Source: CAYGZT01 sp964354445
Lineage (GTDB): Bacteria; Patescibacteriota; Minisyncoccia; UBA6257; JAGOQP01
Reading direction: 5' to 3'
DNA: 27,742 nt
Assembly (NCBI GenBank): GCA_964354445.1
Contig: CAYGZT010000006.1
Location: 1-27,742, forward strand
In this document: piece after piece, positions 20,721-27,242 of the stretch
How the letters are laid out: the number at the start of each line of letters is the position of its first letter
Numbering within the stretch: position 1 is the stretch's first letter
Translations under genes and position numbers: made by a program
The notes under the pieces: model-generated
What the model saw: the letters and a program-made list of their open reading frames with translations, nothing else
What the model was told of the DNA's origin: nothing
Database searches by the model: none

Positions 20721-20758
20721 ATAAAACCGCCTCGATGATATTCGTGTCGAGGCGGTTT
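20720..20758 (-). terminator. Intrinsic terminator of the 90-residue membrane protein gene
   Basis: A 12-bp perfect stem is formed by AAACCGCCTCGA (20724-20735) and TCGAGGCGGTTT (20747-20758) around an 11-base loop, with TTTTATTT following on minus. It lies about 50 bp after the stop at 20808 and directly upstream of the next promoter. Confidence 0.85.
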
Positions 20759-20807
20759 ATCGCGACCAGTCGCCGTCGGAATCGGTGATGCTCATATAAG
20801 ACGAACG

Positions 20808-21080
20808 TTACGTCCCCTGACGTGCGCCAGACGCTTGGCGAGCTTCTCTGAGACGAAAGAAGAACGTTGCACCCATCGTCCCCAGTGCACATCCTGTCGC
20901 ATACAGAACAACAAGCATCCAATTGCTTATGTCGTTGACGATTGTTTCGAGCACGTAGTACCAGATCAGCACGTTGACCATCGTAATGGCGCCGCTGGTG
21001 AGCACCCGCGTTGCAGTTACCGCTTTCGTCCACGCCGTCACAATCAGCATCTCCACAATTCCTACAAAAAAGAGAATCAT
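20808..21080 (-). CDS. Small three-helix membrane protein (DUF5698-like?)
   Basis: The product has 90 residues with three predicted membrane segments: about residues 2-19 (ILFFVGIVEMLIVTAW), 32-50 (ITMVNVLIWYYVLETIV) and 54-76. It ends in a short basic tail. The GIVEMLIVTAWT opening and the YATGCALGTM pattern resemble the small membrane domain of DUF5698/DUF2179-type proteins; this is a weak family guess. The ATG at 21080 has no clear ribosome site. Transcription probably starts at a strong promoter (21167-21195) that reads first through a terminator-like hairpin, suggesting regulated expression. A dedicated terminator follows. Confidence 0.7.
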   Translation of the reverse strand: MILFFVGIVEMLIVTAWTKAVTATRVLTSGAITMVNVLIWYYVLETIVNDISNWMLVVLYATGCALGTMGATFFFRLREARQASGARQGT

Positions 21081-21126
21081 GAGTTTTTACATGTTATGAG
21101 CTTGTTTTTCGACCTTTTACAGCGAT

Positions 21127-21195
21127 AAAAAAGCCCCTCATGGGGTAGTTTTTCACCGCAGGCCGTACTATAGCATAGACGCATTGTCTTGTAAA
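21127..21195 (-). promoter_or_regulatory. Promoter followed by attenuator-like hairpin before the 90-residue gene
   Basis: On minus, TTTACA (21190-21195), a 17-bp spacer and extended TGCTATAGT (hexamer 21167-21172) predict a start near 21160. Within 15-35 bases comes CCCC-ATGA-GGGG (21134-21145) flanked by A-rich and T6 runs (21127-21132), a terminator form that is nearly symmetrical. No gene ends here, so the hairpin most likely acts on the leader of the gene at 21080. Confidence 0.5.
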
Positions 21196-21200
21196 CGCCG

Positions 21201-21229
21201 CTGGCAAAAGAACCGTTGTTATGTACAAT
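21201..21229 (+). promoter_or_regulatory. Predicted promoter giving a leaderless UDG mRNA
   Basis: CTGGCA (21201-21206) stands 17 bp from TACAAT (21224-21229). The -10 box ends 7 bases before the ATG at 21237, favouring it over the TTG at 21216. Confidence 0.55.
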
Positions 21230-21236
21230 AGACGAT

Positions 21237-21866
21237 ATGGCTCAAAAAGAAGAAGCTGATGATCGAAGCGAACTGCTCAAACAGATCCGTGATGAGGTGA
21301 TTGCGCTCACTTCTTCTCCGCTGTACGCATACCGGAAAGCGAATAACTACTTCCCCGTCGTCGGACAGGGCAATCACCATGCGACAATCATGTTTGTCGG
21401 CGAGGGACCGGGCCGAAACGAAGCTGAGACCGGCGTACCGTTCTGCGGCGCTGCAGGAAAAGTACTCGACGAGTTGCTTCAGTTCATCGGACTTCCCCGA
21501 GAGGAGGTGTATATAACCAACATTCTTAAAGACAGACCGCCCGAGAATCGCGATCCTCTTCCGGAAGAAGTAAAACTCTATGCGCCGTTTCTTGACCGCC
21601 AGATTAACATCATCAAACCGCGCGTGATTGTCCCGCTGGGACGTTTTTCAATGGACTATCTCATAAAAAAGCTGGGGCTTGAGAAGGAGCTTGCGCCCAT
21701 CAGTCAGATGCACGGCAAGGTATTTTTCTCAAATCCACTGTTCGGATATCCTGTCACCGTCGTTCCGCTCTACCATCCTGCCGTTGCGGTATATAACAGC
21801 AACACTCGCGACGTTCTGTTTCGCGACTTTCAGGTTCTCAAACAGTTTATACCGGCGCAAAAGTAA
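21237..21866 (+). CDS. Uracil-DNA glycosylase superfamily protein (family 4-like, lacking iron-sulfur cysteines)
   Basis: From the ATG at 21237 the product has 209 residues. Motif A (VGEGPGRNEAETGVPFCGAAGK), YITNILKDRPPENRDP, IKPRVIVPLGR and motif B with HPAVAVYN follow family 4 UDGs, which remove uracil from DNA. Family 4 enzymes normally carry four Cys that bind a 4Fe-4S cluster. Here none of those is kept: the N-terminal pair is replaced around ALTSSPLY (residues 23-30), the K-C before RPP is D99, and the next is Y115. The only Cys is C70 in motif A. The enzyme may still fold without the cluster, or act on another substrate. It converges on the surface-protein gene with 2 bp between stops. 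Confidence 0.88.
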   Translation: MAQKEEADDRSELLKQIRDEVIALTSSPLYAYRKANNYFPVVGQGNHHATIMFVGEGPGRNEAETGVPFCGAAGKVLDELLQFIGLPREEVYITNILKDRPPENRDPLPEEVKLYAPFLDRQINIIKPRVIVPLGRFSMDYLIKKLGLEKELAPISQMHGKVFFSNPLFGYPVTVVPLYHPAVAVYNSNTRDVLFRDFQVLKQFIPAQK

Positions 21867-21868
21867 GC

Positions 21869-23620
21869 TCAGGACTTTCCCTTTTTCTCAAGATCGCTGG
21901 TCTTACCCAGCATGCGCAGGCAGAGTTCGTAATCCTCCTTGAAATCATCCAGCAGGCGTTTTTCCTGGCTGGTGAGCTCCCGCTCACGCGCCGCCGTTTC
22001 CAGCAGACGGATGTTGTATTCAAGTTCCCGCTTATGCATCACAAAAAATCTTGAGAATATCTTCCATCGGCTCTCAAAGCGCTTCCGGGTTCCAGAAGAA
22101 AGCTTCCTGAGGCGCCACCAGACATACCACACCAGGAGCGCGAGTCCGATGATAACCGCCAGCAGCATGCCGACGAGTATGCCGTAGCTGATAGTCCATC
22201 TGCCGATCCGTAGAGCTCCCAGCGCTTTGACCGCAAAGGTGTATGTCGGCGTGTATTCACTGACGGCTCCGCGGTCATCAACTGCCTGCGCCCAGAACTC
22301 GTACATGCCCGAGGGAAGGCGCTCAGGCCAGATAAGTGTGAAATTCCCTCGCGCATCGCTTGTGACGCTCTCGCTCTTCACGCTGCCGCCCTTGGATTGT
22401 GCAAATACCGTCACCGTTGCGCCGGGATACGTCGTCCCTCTCACGATGAAGAACTCATCAGGCTGAATAACCTTTGTATAATCAGTGATGACCGGCGCTG
22501 CAATCGCTTTGATGACAAAGTACGCTGTTGCCGCCGTTGAATTGTCCGCTTCGTCAAAAGCCTCTACAACGACGCTGTGCCCTCCGGGAGCCTGTGTGGG
22601 TAATATGAAGATATCATTGATAAGATCTTGCGGCTTGACGGTAATCGGGTCACCGACACCGATTCGGATAACGTAACGGTTGATGTCAGAAACGCTGTCA
22701 GTCGCTTTGAAACGAATCGCGGGACAGGGAGTCTCCGAAACCGGATCCCCGACCAGTTCAACCTTGAAAGGATTGGGCGGCGTGGTGTCAATCTGCGCCT
22801 TAAAGTGTGTAATACTCCCCCATCCGCTGGCGTTCCGGAGTTGCACGTGGAAGTACCAGATGCCGTCCTTAACGTCGTTGTACTGGATACTTGATAGTGC
22901 AGGGCTTTGAACAACCGTCGGCCGGGAAATCGGCGTATGGTCAAGCAATGTTCTGCTCTGCGTCACACCCTTGGGAGTCGTCCAGTACAGCCCCAGATCG
23001 TCGAGCGAATACCATTTGTCCTGATCGGGATGCGTGACTGATTCAACGACGGGTGCCAACGGCGCTCCCGGAATTATGGTCGGCGTTGTTGCTCCCGGAG
23101 GTGTCTGGGCGCCGCTGTACACACGAATCGTCAGCATTCCCATTTCCGAGAGTATATTGGTACCTTCGCCGTCGTTGGCAAGCACGGCTCCCGATGAATA
23201 TATCAAAGGCGCCTGACCGACTTCTTTTGCTTTAAAGTTCAGCGTGATGATTTTCCCAAATGCACCCGTAAACCCGGGGTTGAGCACGATGCCCTCGAAG
23301 CTCGCTGTCCCCGCCGCATTTGAAAATGACGGCTCCTGCACCCACAAACTGATGATCGAGCCGCTCTTTGATATTGAGGTGAGCTCGAGGTTATCCTGGG
23401 GGAACGAAACGACTCCTGACATGGCATTCATCGCTCGGTCGGAACTTTGCACATACACCGAAATGGCGATAGTTGACCCCACCGCAACGGACGGGTACTG
23501 CGCGCCGCCGGGCGCTGAAAATCCCAGTGTTGCAGCCGACACACGATGCACGCCCAACAACACCGACGCCACGCCGGCACATACAAACACTATAAGAATA
23601 AACGTCTTTCTACCTCTCAT
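21869..23620 (-). CDS. Membrane-anchored surface protein with cohesin-like and Ig-like domains
   Basis: The product has 583 residues. A Sec signal peptide (about 1-29, cleavage near RVSA-ATLG) leads into a cohesin-like beta domain (about 35-165: GSTIAISVYVQSSD, ELTSISKSG, ASFEGIVLNPGF, IITLNFKAK). A Pro/Thr-rich hinge (about 172-190) follows, then fibronectin/Ig-like segments (GIWYFHVQLRN, AFDEADNSTA) and a bacterial Ig-like domain (VRGTTYPGATVTVFA). A membrane helix lies at about 478-501, and a basic, helical cytoplasmic tail of about 80 residues follows. Such proteins are common in CPR genomes and are presumed to act at the cell surface. No dockerin partner is visible here. The ATG at 23620 overlaps a short upstream frame. 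Confidence 0.9.
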   Translation of the reverse strand: MRGRKTFILIVFVCAGVASVLLGVHRVSAATLGFSAPGGAQYPSVAVGSTIAISVYVQSSDRAMNAMSGVVSFPQDNLELTSISKSGSIISLWVQEPSFSNAAGTASFEGIVLNPGFTGAFGKIITLNFKAKEVGQAPLIYSSGAVLANDGEGTNILSEMGMLTIRVYSGAQTPPGATTPTIIPGAPLAPVVESVTHPDQDKWYSLDDLGLYWTTPKGVTQSRTLLDHTPISRPTVVQSPALSSIQYNDVKDGIWYFHVQLRNASGWGSITHFKAQIDTTPPNPFKVELVGDPVSETPCPAIRFKATDSVSDINRYVIRIGVGDPITVKPQDLINDIFILPTQAPGGHSVVVEAFDEADNSTAATAYFVIKAIAAPVITDYTKVIQPDEFFIVRGTTYPGATVTVFAQSKGGSVKSESVTSDARGNFTLIWPERLPSGMYEFWAQAVDDRGAVSEYTPTYTFAVKALGALRIGRWTISYGILVGMLLAVIIGLALLVWYVWWRLRKLSSGTRKRFESRWKIFSRFFVMHKRELEYNIRLLETAARERELTSQEKRLLDDFKEDYELCLRMLGKTSDLEKKGKS

Positions 23621-23852
23621 TTCTCTTTTTCTGCAGTCGGCGAATGAATACAGTTAAACCAGCCGCCAGAGCAGCCAACACTCCTTCGATAATAATACTC
23701 CAGGCGCGGTACTGTTGCCACCATCACTGTGAAATTAACTTTGCCGCCACAAGCCGTGCATGACGCGGATCGCGTATCGGCGCTGTAACAACGCCGGAGC
23801 CGATAATCAACAACTGACTATCGATTGCTAACCGCCGACCACCGACGCTCAA
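23610..23852 (-). other. Intergenic stretch with a long frame broken by one stop; possible gene remnant
   Basis: Between sua5 and the surface-protein gene one minus-strand frame reads 42 codons from a TTG at 23852 (including SQLLIIGSGVVTAPIRDP) to a TGA at 23724-23726. It then continues 37 codons to a TAG at 23610-23612. The second part contains a hydrophobic helix and basic end, VLAALAAGLTVFIRRL then QKKRNER, like the C-terminal anchor of a surface protein. It could be a decayed gene tail or chance. I see no promoter or terminator. Confidence 0.3.
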
Positions 23853-24429
23853 TCACCGAAAACGGAACCGCTCCGTCGCGGATACGCTGTATCCTCCTTC
23901 TTCCTAATTTTATTACCGTCGACGGCATTTTCTTAAGCGTCCCCCCGTCAACATACATATCGACCACATTCCCGAAATAGTTCTTCGCATCTCCTACTCT
24001 ATACGCCGGTTTTTTGCCTTCAGGATTTGTTGAAGGGGCGACGAGCGGACCTGTTTTTTCAATGAAGCGACACAACACAGCCGATGCAGGCACACGAAAT
24101 GCCAATGAACGCGTGCTGCGATGAAGGTACCGAAAACGATTTGAGGAGCAACGCAATGCCACACTCACCCTACCAGGCCACAGATCGTCAAGAAATTCTC
24201 TCTGCTTCTTTGAAAGACGGATGCCGAACACCGCAATGTCGTCAGGCGACGATATGAGCACAATCATCGGTTTTCTTCTGCTGCGCCCACGGATTGCATA
24301 GATGTGTTCAACCACATCGGGCATCAATGCGGAACCGACAATCCCGTACAGCGTATCAGTTGGAATAACCGCAATATCTCCGTCGCGCAACATGCGCGCC
24401 AGACCTTTCGAAAAAGTTTTCAGAATCAT
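23818..24429 (-). CDS. L-threonylcarbamoyladenylate synthase (Sua5/YrdC/TsaC)
   Basis: The product has 203 residues and a single YrdC domain. It makes threonylcarbamoyl-AMP, the first step of the universal t6A37 modification of ANN-decoding tRNAs. Family features are IAVIPTDTLYGIVGSA near the start, IYAIRGRSRRKPMIVL (the K/R-rich substrate-binding segment), LWPGRVSVAL, FRVPAS, and GPLVAPSTNPEGKKPA with the conserved SxNxxG-type motif. The long Sua5 C-terminal domain is absent, as in TsaC. The partners TsaB, TsaD and TsaE are not in this window. The gene starts 3 bp after the arginine decarboxylase stop, so the two are likely co-transcribed. Confidence 0.92.
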   Translation of the reverse strand: MILKTFSKGLARMLRDGDIAVIPTDTLYGIVGSALMPDVVEHIYAIRGRSRRKPMIVLISSPDDIAVFGIRLSKKQREFLDDLWPGRVSVALRCSSNRFRYLHRSTRSLAFRVPASAVLCRFIEKTGPLVAPSTNPEGKKPAYRVGDAKNYFGNVVDMYVDGGTLKKMPSTVIKLGRRRIQRIRDGAVPFSVIERRWSAVSNR

Positions 24430-24432
24430 GTC

Positions 24433-25047
24433 TTACGTTGCTGGATCTGTCGATGCCGCTGTTGAATTCACGGACGCTGGCACATCGTTTGTACCATCAA
24501 ACACAAGTACGGCAGCCGCAATAACTGTTGTCCACAAGCCGTCTTTATGTCCTTGTGCCGACTGTGTGATGTTAGTGGTGCGGATAATTTTACCTGACGA
24601 TTTGTATACCTGCTCGCGCTCATCCCATGCGGCGTTGGAGTCGAACTCAAGCCCCAACGTGGTGGCAAGCATCGTCGCGGCAAGATCCTCCGCGTACTCC
24701 CCCGCTTTCTGCTCCGTTTCACCGAACGGATGGTGTTCCGAAAGATATCCGTACTGGTTCGTATCGGCGGGTTGCGCTAAGCCGATTGAGGCGGCAATGA
24801 GACGGTTCGGCTCATTGGTTGCATTGCGCGCCGCTACCCAAAACACCACCTGCCCCGGCGACAAAGATTTCTTCCCTTCCTCACGGGAAATCCGCTTGCA
24901 CCCGGGAGGGAAAATGGAACTCACCGAAACCAAATTATATTCGGCAATGCCCGCATCCCGCAGCGCCATCTCAAACGACTCAAGCTGTTCTTTATGATGC
25001 CCCACGCCTTTGGTAAAAAACATTTTCTTCGGAACAAATTGATTCAT
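24433..25047 (-). CDS. pdaD: Pyruvoyl-dependent arginine decarboxylase
   Basis: The product has 204 residues. It is a self-cleaving enzyme that turns arginine into agmatine, a polyamine precursor. Family landmarks are KMFFTKGVGHHKEQLESFE, ALRDAGIAEYNLVSVSSIFP and PPGCKRIS. Autocleavage is expected between S43 and S44 in VSSIFPP, turning S44 into the pyruvoyl group at the head of the alpha chain. Later conserved parts are HHPFGET, AEDLAATMLATTLGLEFD and GLWTTVIAAAVLVF. The last about 20 residues are a Thr/Ser/Ala-rich tail not needed by the family. No other polyamine gene is nearby. It lies between the S23/IVP gene and sua5, on minus, and its start abuts one arm of the repeat around the S23 gene. 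Confidence 0.93.
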   Translation of the reverse strand: MNQFVPKKMFFTKGVGHHKEQLESFEMALRDAGIAEYNLVSVSSIFPPGCKRISREEGKKSLSPGQVVFWVAARNATNEPNRLIAASIGLAQPADTNQYGYLSEHHPFGETEQKAGEYAEDLAATMLATTLGLEFDSNAAWDEREQVYKSSGKIIRTTNITQSAQGHKDGLWTTVIAAAVLVFDGTNDVPASVNSTAASTDPAT

Positions 25048-25061
25048 GAGGTTGGTAGTTA

Positions 25062-25095
25062 GTATTTAGTATTTAGTATCTGATATTTTAGTATG
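25062..25095. repeat. Inverted repeat arm A beside the S23/IVP gene
   Basis: The plus strand carries a run of GTATTTA-type units ending GATATTTTAGTATG. Its reverse complement closely matches arm B at 25483-25515: about 26 of 34 positions agree with one small gap. The last codons and stop of the S23 gene lie in this arm. Confidence 0.65.
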
Positions 25096-25485
25096 GGTGT
25101 CGGGTATGGATCTTTTCAATCCATTGATAAGTTTATTCACTGTGGTTGAATGTTGAAATATCATACCAAATGTTTTCTCGTCAATGTAGTGCTCGTCTCG
25201 CGCAACAAAGAGCTGACTCTGAATTTCTGTAAGTGACCCTTGAGCTATGACATAGTACTGCCGCTTCTCTTTTGATGTTGTTCTCGTGAAACCTTCTGCA
25301 ATATTTGAGGTTATTGAAACCGCCGCTCGTCTCATTTGGCTGCCCAGCCCATATTGTTCCACTGGCGGAAACATCTGGGTAATTCGATAAATTTTCAAAA
25401 CCAACTGATGCGCCTCTTGCCATACGCGCAGGTCAGTAAAACTTCTGATAACTTTTTTCTCTTCGGTCATATCAAATTCAGTCAT
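25066..25485 (-). CDS. Four-helix-bundle protein of the S23/IVP family
   Basis: Read from the ATG at 25485 (25470 is also possible) the product has about 139 residues. The family pattern is clear: RSFTDLRVWQEAHQLVLKIY, MFPPVEQYGLGSQMRRAAVS, ITSNIAEGFTR, EKRQYYVIAQGSLTEIQSQL. These proteins were first found encoded in intervening sequences of bacterial 23S rRNA and form a pentamer of four-helix bundles; their role is unsettled. Here the gene is in a protein-coding operon, not in rRNA. Both ends of the coding region fall inside the arms of an inverted repeat, so the whole unit resembles an inserted element. The gene is more AT-rich than its neighbours. A longer frame to 25533 would overlap the antiporter gene. 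Confidence 0.9.
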   Translation of the reverse strand: MTEFDMTEEKKVIRSFTDLRVWQEAHQLVLKIYRITQMFPPVEQYGLGSQMRRAAVSITSNIAEGFTRTTSKEKRQYYVIAQGSLTEIQSQLFVARDEHYIDEKTFGMIFQHSTTVNKLINGLKRSIPDTHTKISDTKY

Positions 25486-25515
25486 ACCAAATACGATATA
25501 CGAAATACAAGATAC
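25483..25515. repeat. Inverted repeat arm B beside the S23/IVP gene
   Basis: The plus strand has CATACCAAATACGATATACG followed by AAATACAAGATAC. Its reverse complement, GTATCTTGTATTTCGTATAT and on to GGTATG, aligns with arm A at 25062-25095. The start codon at 25485 lies in this arm. Confidence 0.65.
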
Positions 25516-25520
25516 GATGC

Positions 25521-27236
25521 TTATCTCATCCACTCGGCCGGAGGGTGTTGATGTCCGAGACGACGTTTGTTCTCAAGATATGCAAGATGTTTTGCTCTCT
25601 CATACCGGAAATTCTCTGCGGAGAATTTGCTCTCGCTCACCATCTGGGCAGCATGCTGTCCCCCCAAAAAGTGCGGCATGATGACGTACGACGCGCCCCC
25701 CAGGTACAGCGACTGCGCGTCCTCGACGTCGTGCGCGGTGATGATCACCAGCGCGTCGGGGTTGTGTTCTCTCATCCAGCGCAGCAGCAGCCGGTTGGTA
25801 TCGGTATCGGGAATAGTCGAAATCACCATCTTGACCCGCTCGAGTCCCAGCTCGCCCAAAAACTCCAGGTCCTGGGCGTCGCCGTAGCGGCATGAAATAC
25901 CGTCGCGTTTGAGTTGAATAATAATCTCGGGATTGTAATCGACAACCAGAAACTTGCGCCGCTCGCGCCGAAACATTTCAACAAACTCATAGCCGATGCG
26001 ATTGCATCCGAACAGTACCGTGTCGAAGATAGATCGTTTTCCCTCGTCTTCGCGGTGGCGCTTTCGCTCAAAAACGAAAAGCGCCGGCGATATCCACTGA
26101 TAGATGCGTTCGGCATACAGAATGAGGTACGAAGAAATCGCTATGGTAATGATGCCCACCAGCGTTATCAGTGAGAGCTCGTCGTTGGAAAGATGCGCTA
26201 CCTTTACCCCCAACGCCGCCAGGATCAAAGAAAATTCGCTGATCTGCGCACTGGTGATGCTGGCAAGAAACGACGTGCGTCTCCCAAACCCCAGCGCTCC
26301 CATGATGATCATCATGATCAAAGGATTGCCGATCAGCACAAACAGCGAGAATACGACCGCCGCGGTGGTGAATTTCGAAACATCTCCTACCGTCATCTGC
26401 GACCCCAAAAACACAAAAAACAGAATCAGGAAAAAGTCCCGCAGCGGTCTCATGCGAGCGCTTATTTCACGATGATAGGGCGAGGCGGCAAGCGTCACTC
26501 CCGCCACCAGCGCCCCCACCTCAAGCGAAAGCCCGAACCAGTAAAAGAGTGATGCGATCCCCAACCCCCAGCCGATCGAAAACACAAACAGCGTTTCCTG
26601 CGACCGCGCAAGAAAGGCGCTCAGGCGCGGGAGTAATCTGGTACTGGCAAATAGAAAAATAACCGCAAAAAACACACCGCGCGCCACCATCGCCAGCGCG
26701 CTCCCCGCTCCAAGAATCGTCGGCCCCGTTTTTGAGAGCGCCGCCACCATAATCAGAAGCACCATCGCCGCAATGTCCTGAAACAACAAATACCCGATGG
26801 AAATCTTTCCGTACAGCGTTTCGAGATCTCCTTTATCGGACAGCAGTTTGAGAACGATTATGGTGCTCGAAAACGTCAGCGCAACGGCAATATACAGCGA
26901 CGGCAGCGAACCGAATCCCAACGCTTGCGCGATAAAGAATCCCACAACCGCCGTAAACACAAGCTGTCCAAGTCCCGCTAGCAGCGACACCGTGCCCACT
27001 TCTTTAAGAATGCGGGGACTTAAGTTCAAGCCGACAATAAACAACAGCAGCGCGATGCCGATTTCTCCCAACATTCGTATCGTCTCGTACGAATGGACGA
27101 CGCCCAGCACGTACGGCCCCACCAGAAGTCCCGTAATAATGTAGCCGATCAAAAGCGGTTGCCGCAATGCGCGCATGACGATAGAAACTGCGGTTGCAAT
27201 CGCAATGATGATGCCGATCTCAACAAAAACACTCAT
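25521..27236 (-). CDS. CPA2-family cation:proton antiporter with TrkA-N domain (KefB/YbaL type)
   Basis: The product has 571 residues. The first about 380 form an exchanger domain of about 12-13 membrane helices. Typical pieces are RQPLLIGYIITGLLVGP, GEIGIALLLFIVGLNLSP, LTFSSTIIVLKLLSDKG, YLLFQDIAAM and SLEVGALVAGVTLA, with the acidic residue in LLFQD. A cytoplasmic linker leads to a TrkA-N/RCK domain from about residue 410 (FDTVLFGCNRIGYEFVEMF, FLVVDYNPEII, YGDAQD, VISTIPDTDTN). The nucleotide loop GCNRIG keeps both flanking glycines. It likely exports K+ or Na+ for H+ and is gated by NAD(H). It starts 6 bp after the pgi stop, so both are in one operon. Confidence 0.94.
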   Translation of the reverse strand: MSVFVEIGIIIAIATAVSIVMRALRQPLLIGYIITGLLVGPYVLGVVHSYETIRMLGEIGIALLLFIVGLNLSPRILKEVGTVSLLAGLGQLVFTAVVGFFIAQALGFGSLPSLYIAVALTFSSTIIVLKLLSDKGDLETLYGKISIGYLLFQDIAAMVLLIMVAALSKTGPTILGAGSALAMVARGVFFAVIFLFASTRLLPRLSAFLARSQETLFVFSIGWGLGIASLFYWFGLSLEVGALVAGVTLAASPYHREISARMRPLRDFFLILFFVFLGSQMTVGDVSKFTTAAVVFSLFVLIGNPLIMMIIMGALGFGRRTSFLASITSAQISEFSLILAALGVKVAHLSNDELSLITLVGIITIAISSYLILYAERIYQWISPALFVFERKRHREDEGKRSIFDTVLFGCNRIGYEFVEMFRRERRKFLVVDYNPEIIIQLKRDGISCRYGDAQDLEFLGELGLERVKMVISTIPDTDTNRLLLRWMREHNPDALVIITAHDVEDAQSLYLGGASYVIMPHFLGGQHAAQMVSESKFSAENFRYERAKHLAYLENKRRLGHQHPPAEWMR

Positions 27237-27242
27237 GATGCG

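Noticed and set aside
25486..25533. Longer S23/IVP start at 25533
   Set aside because: It would overlap the antiporter gene, and the added residues are encoded by the AT-rich repeat arm and are not part of the family.
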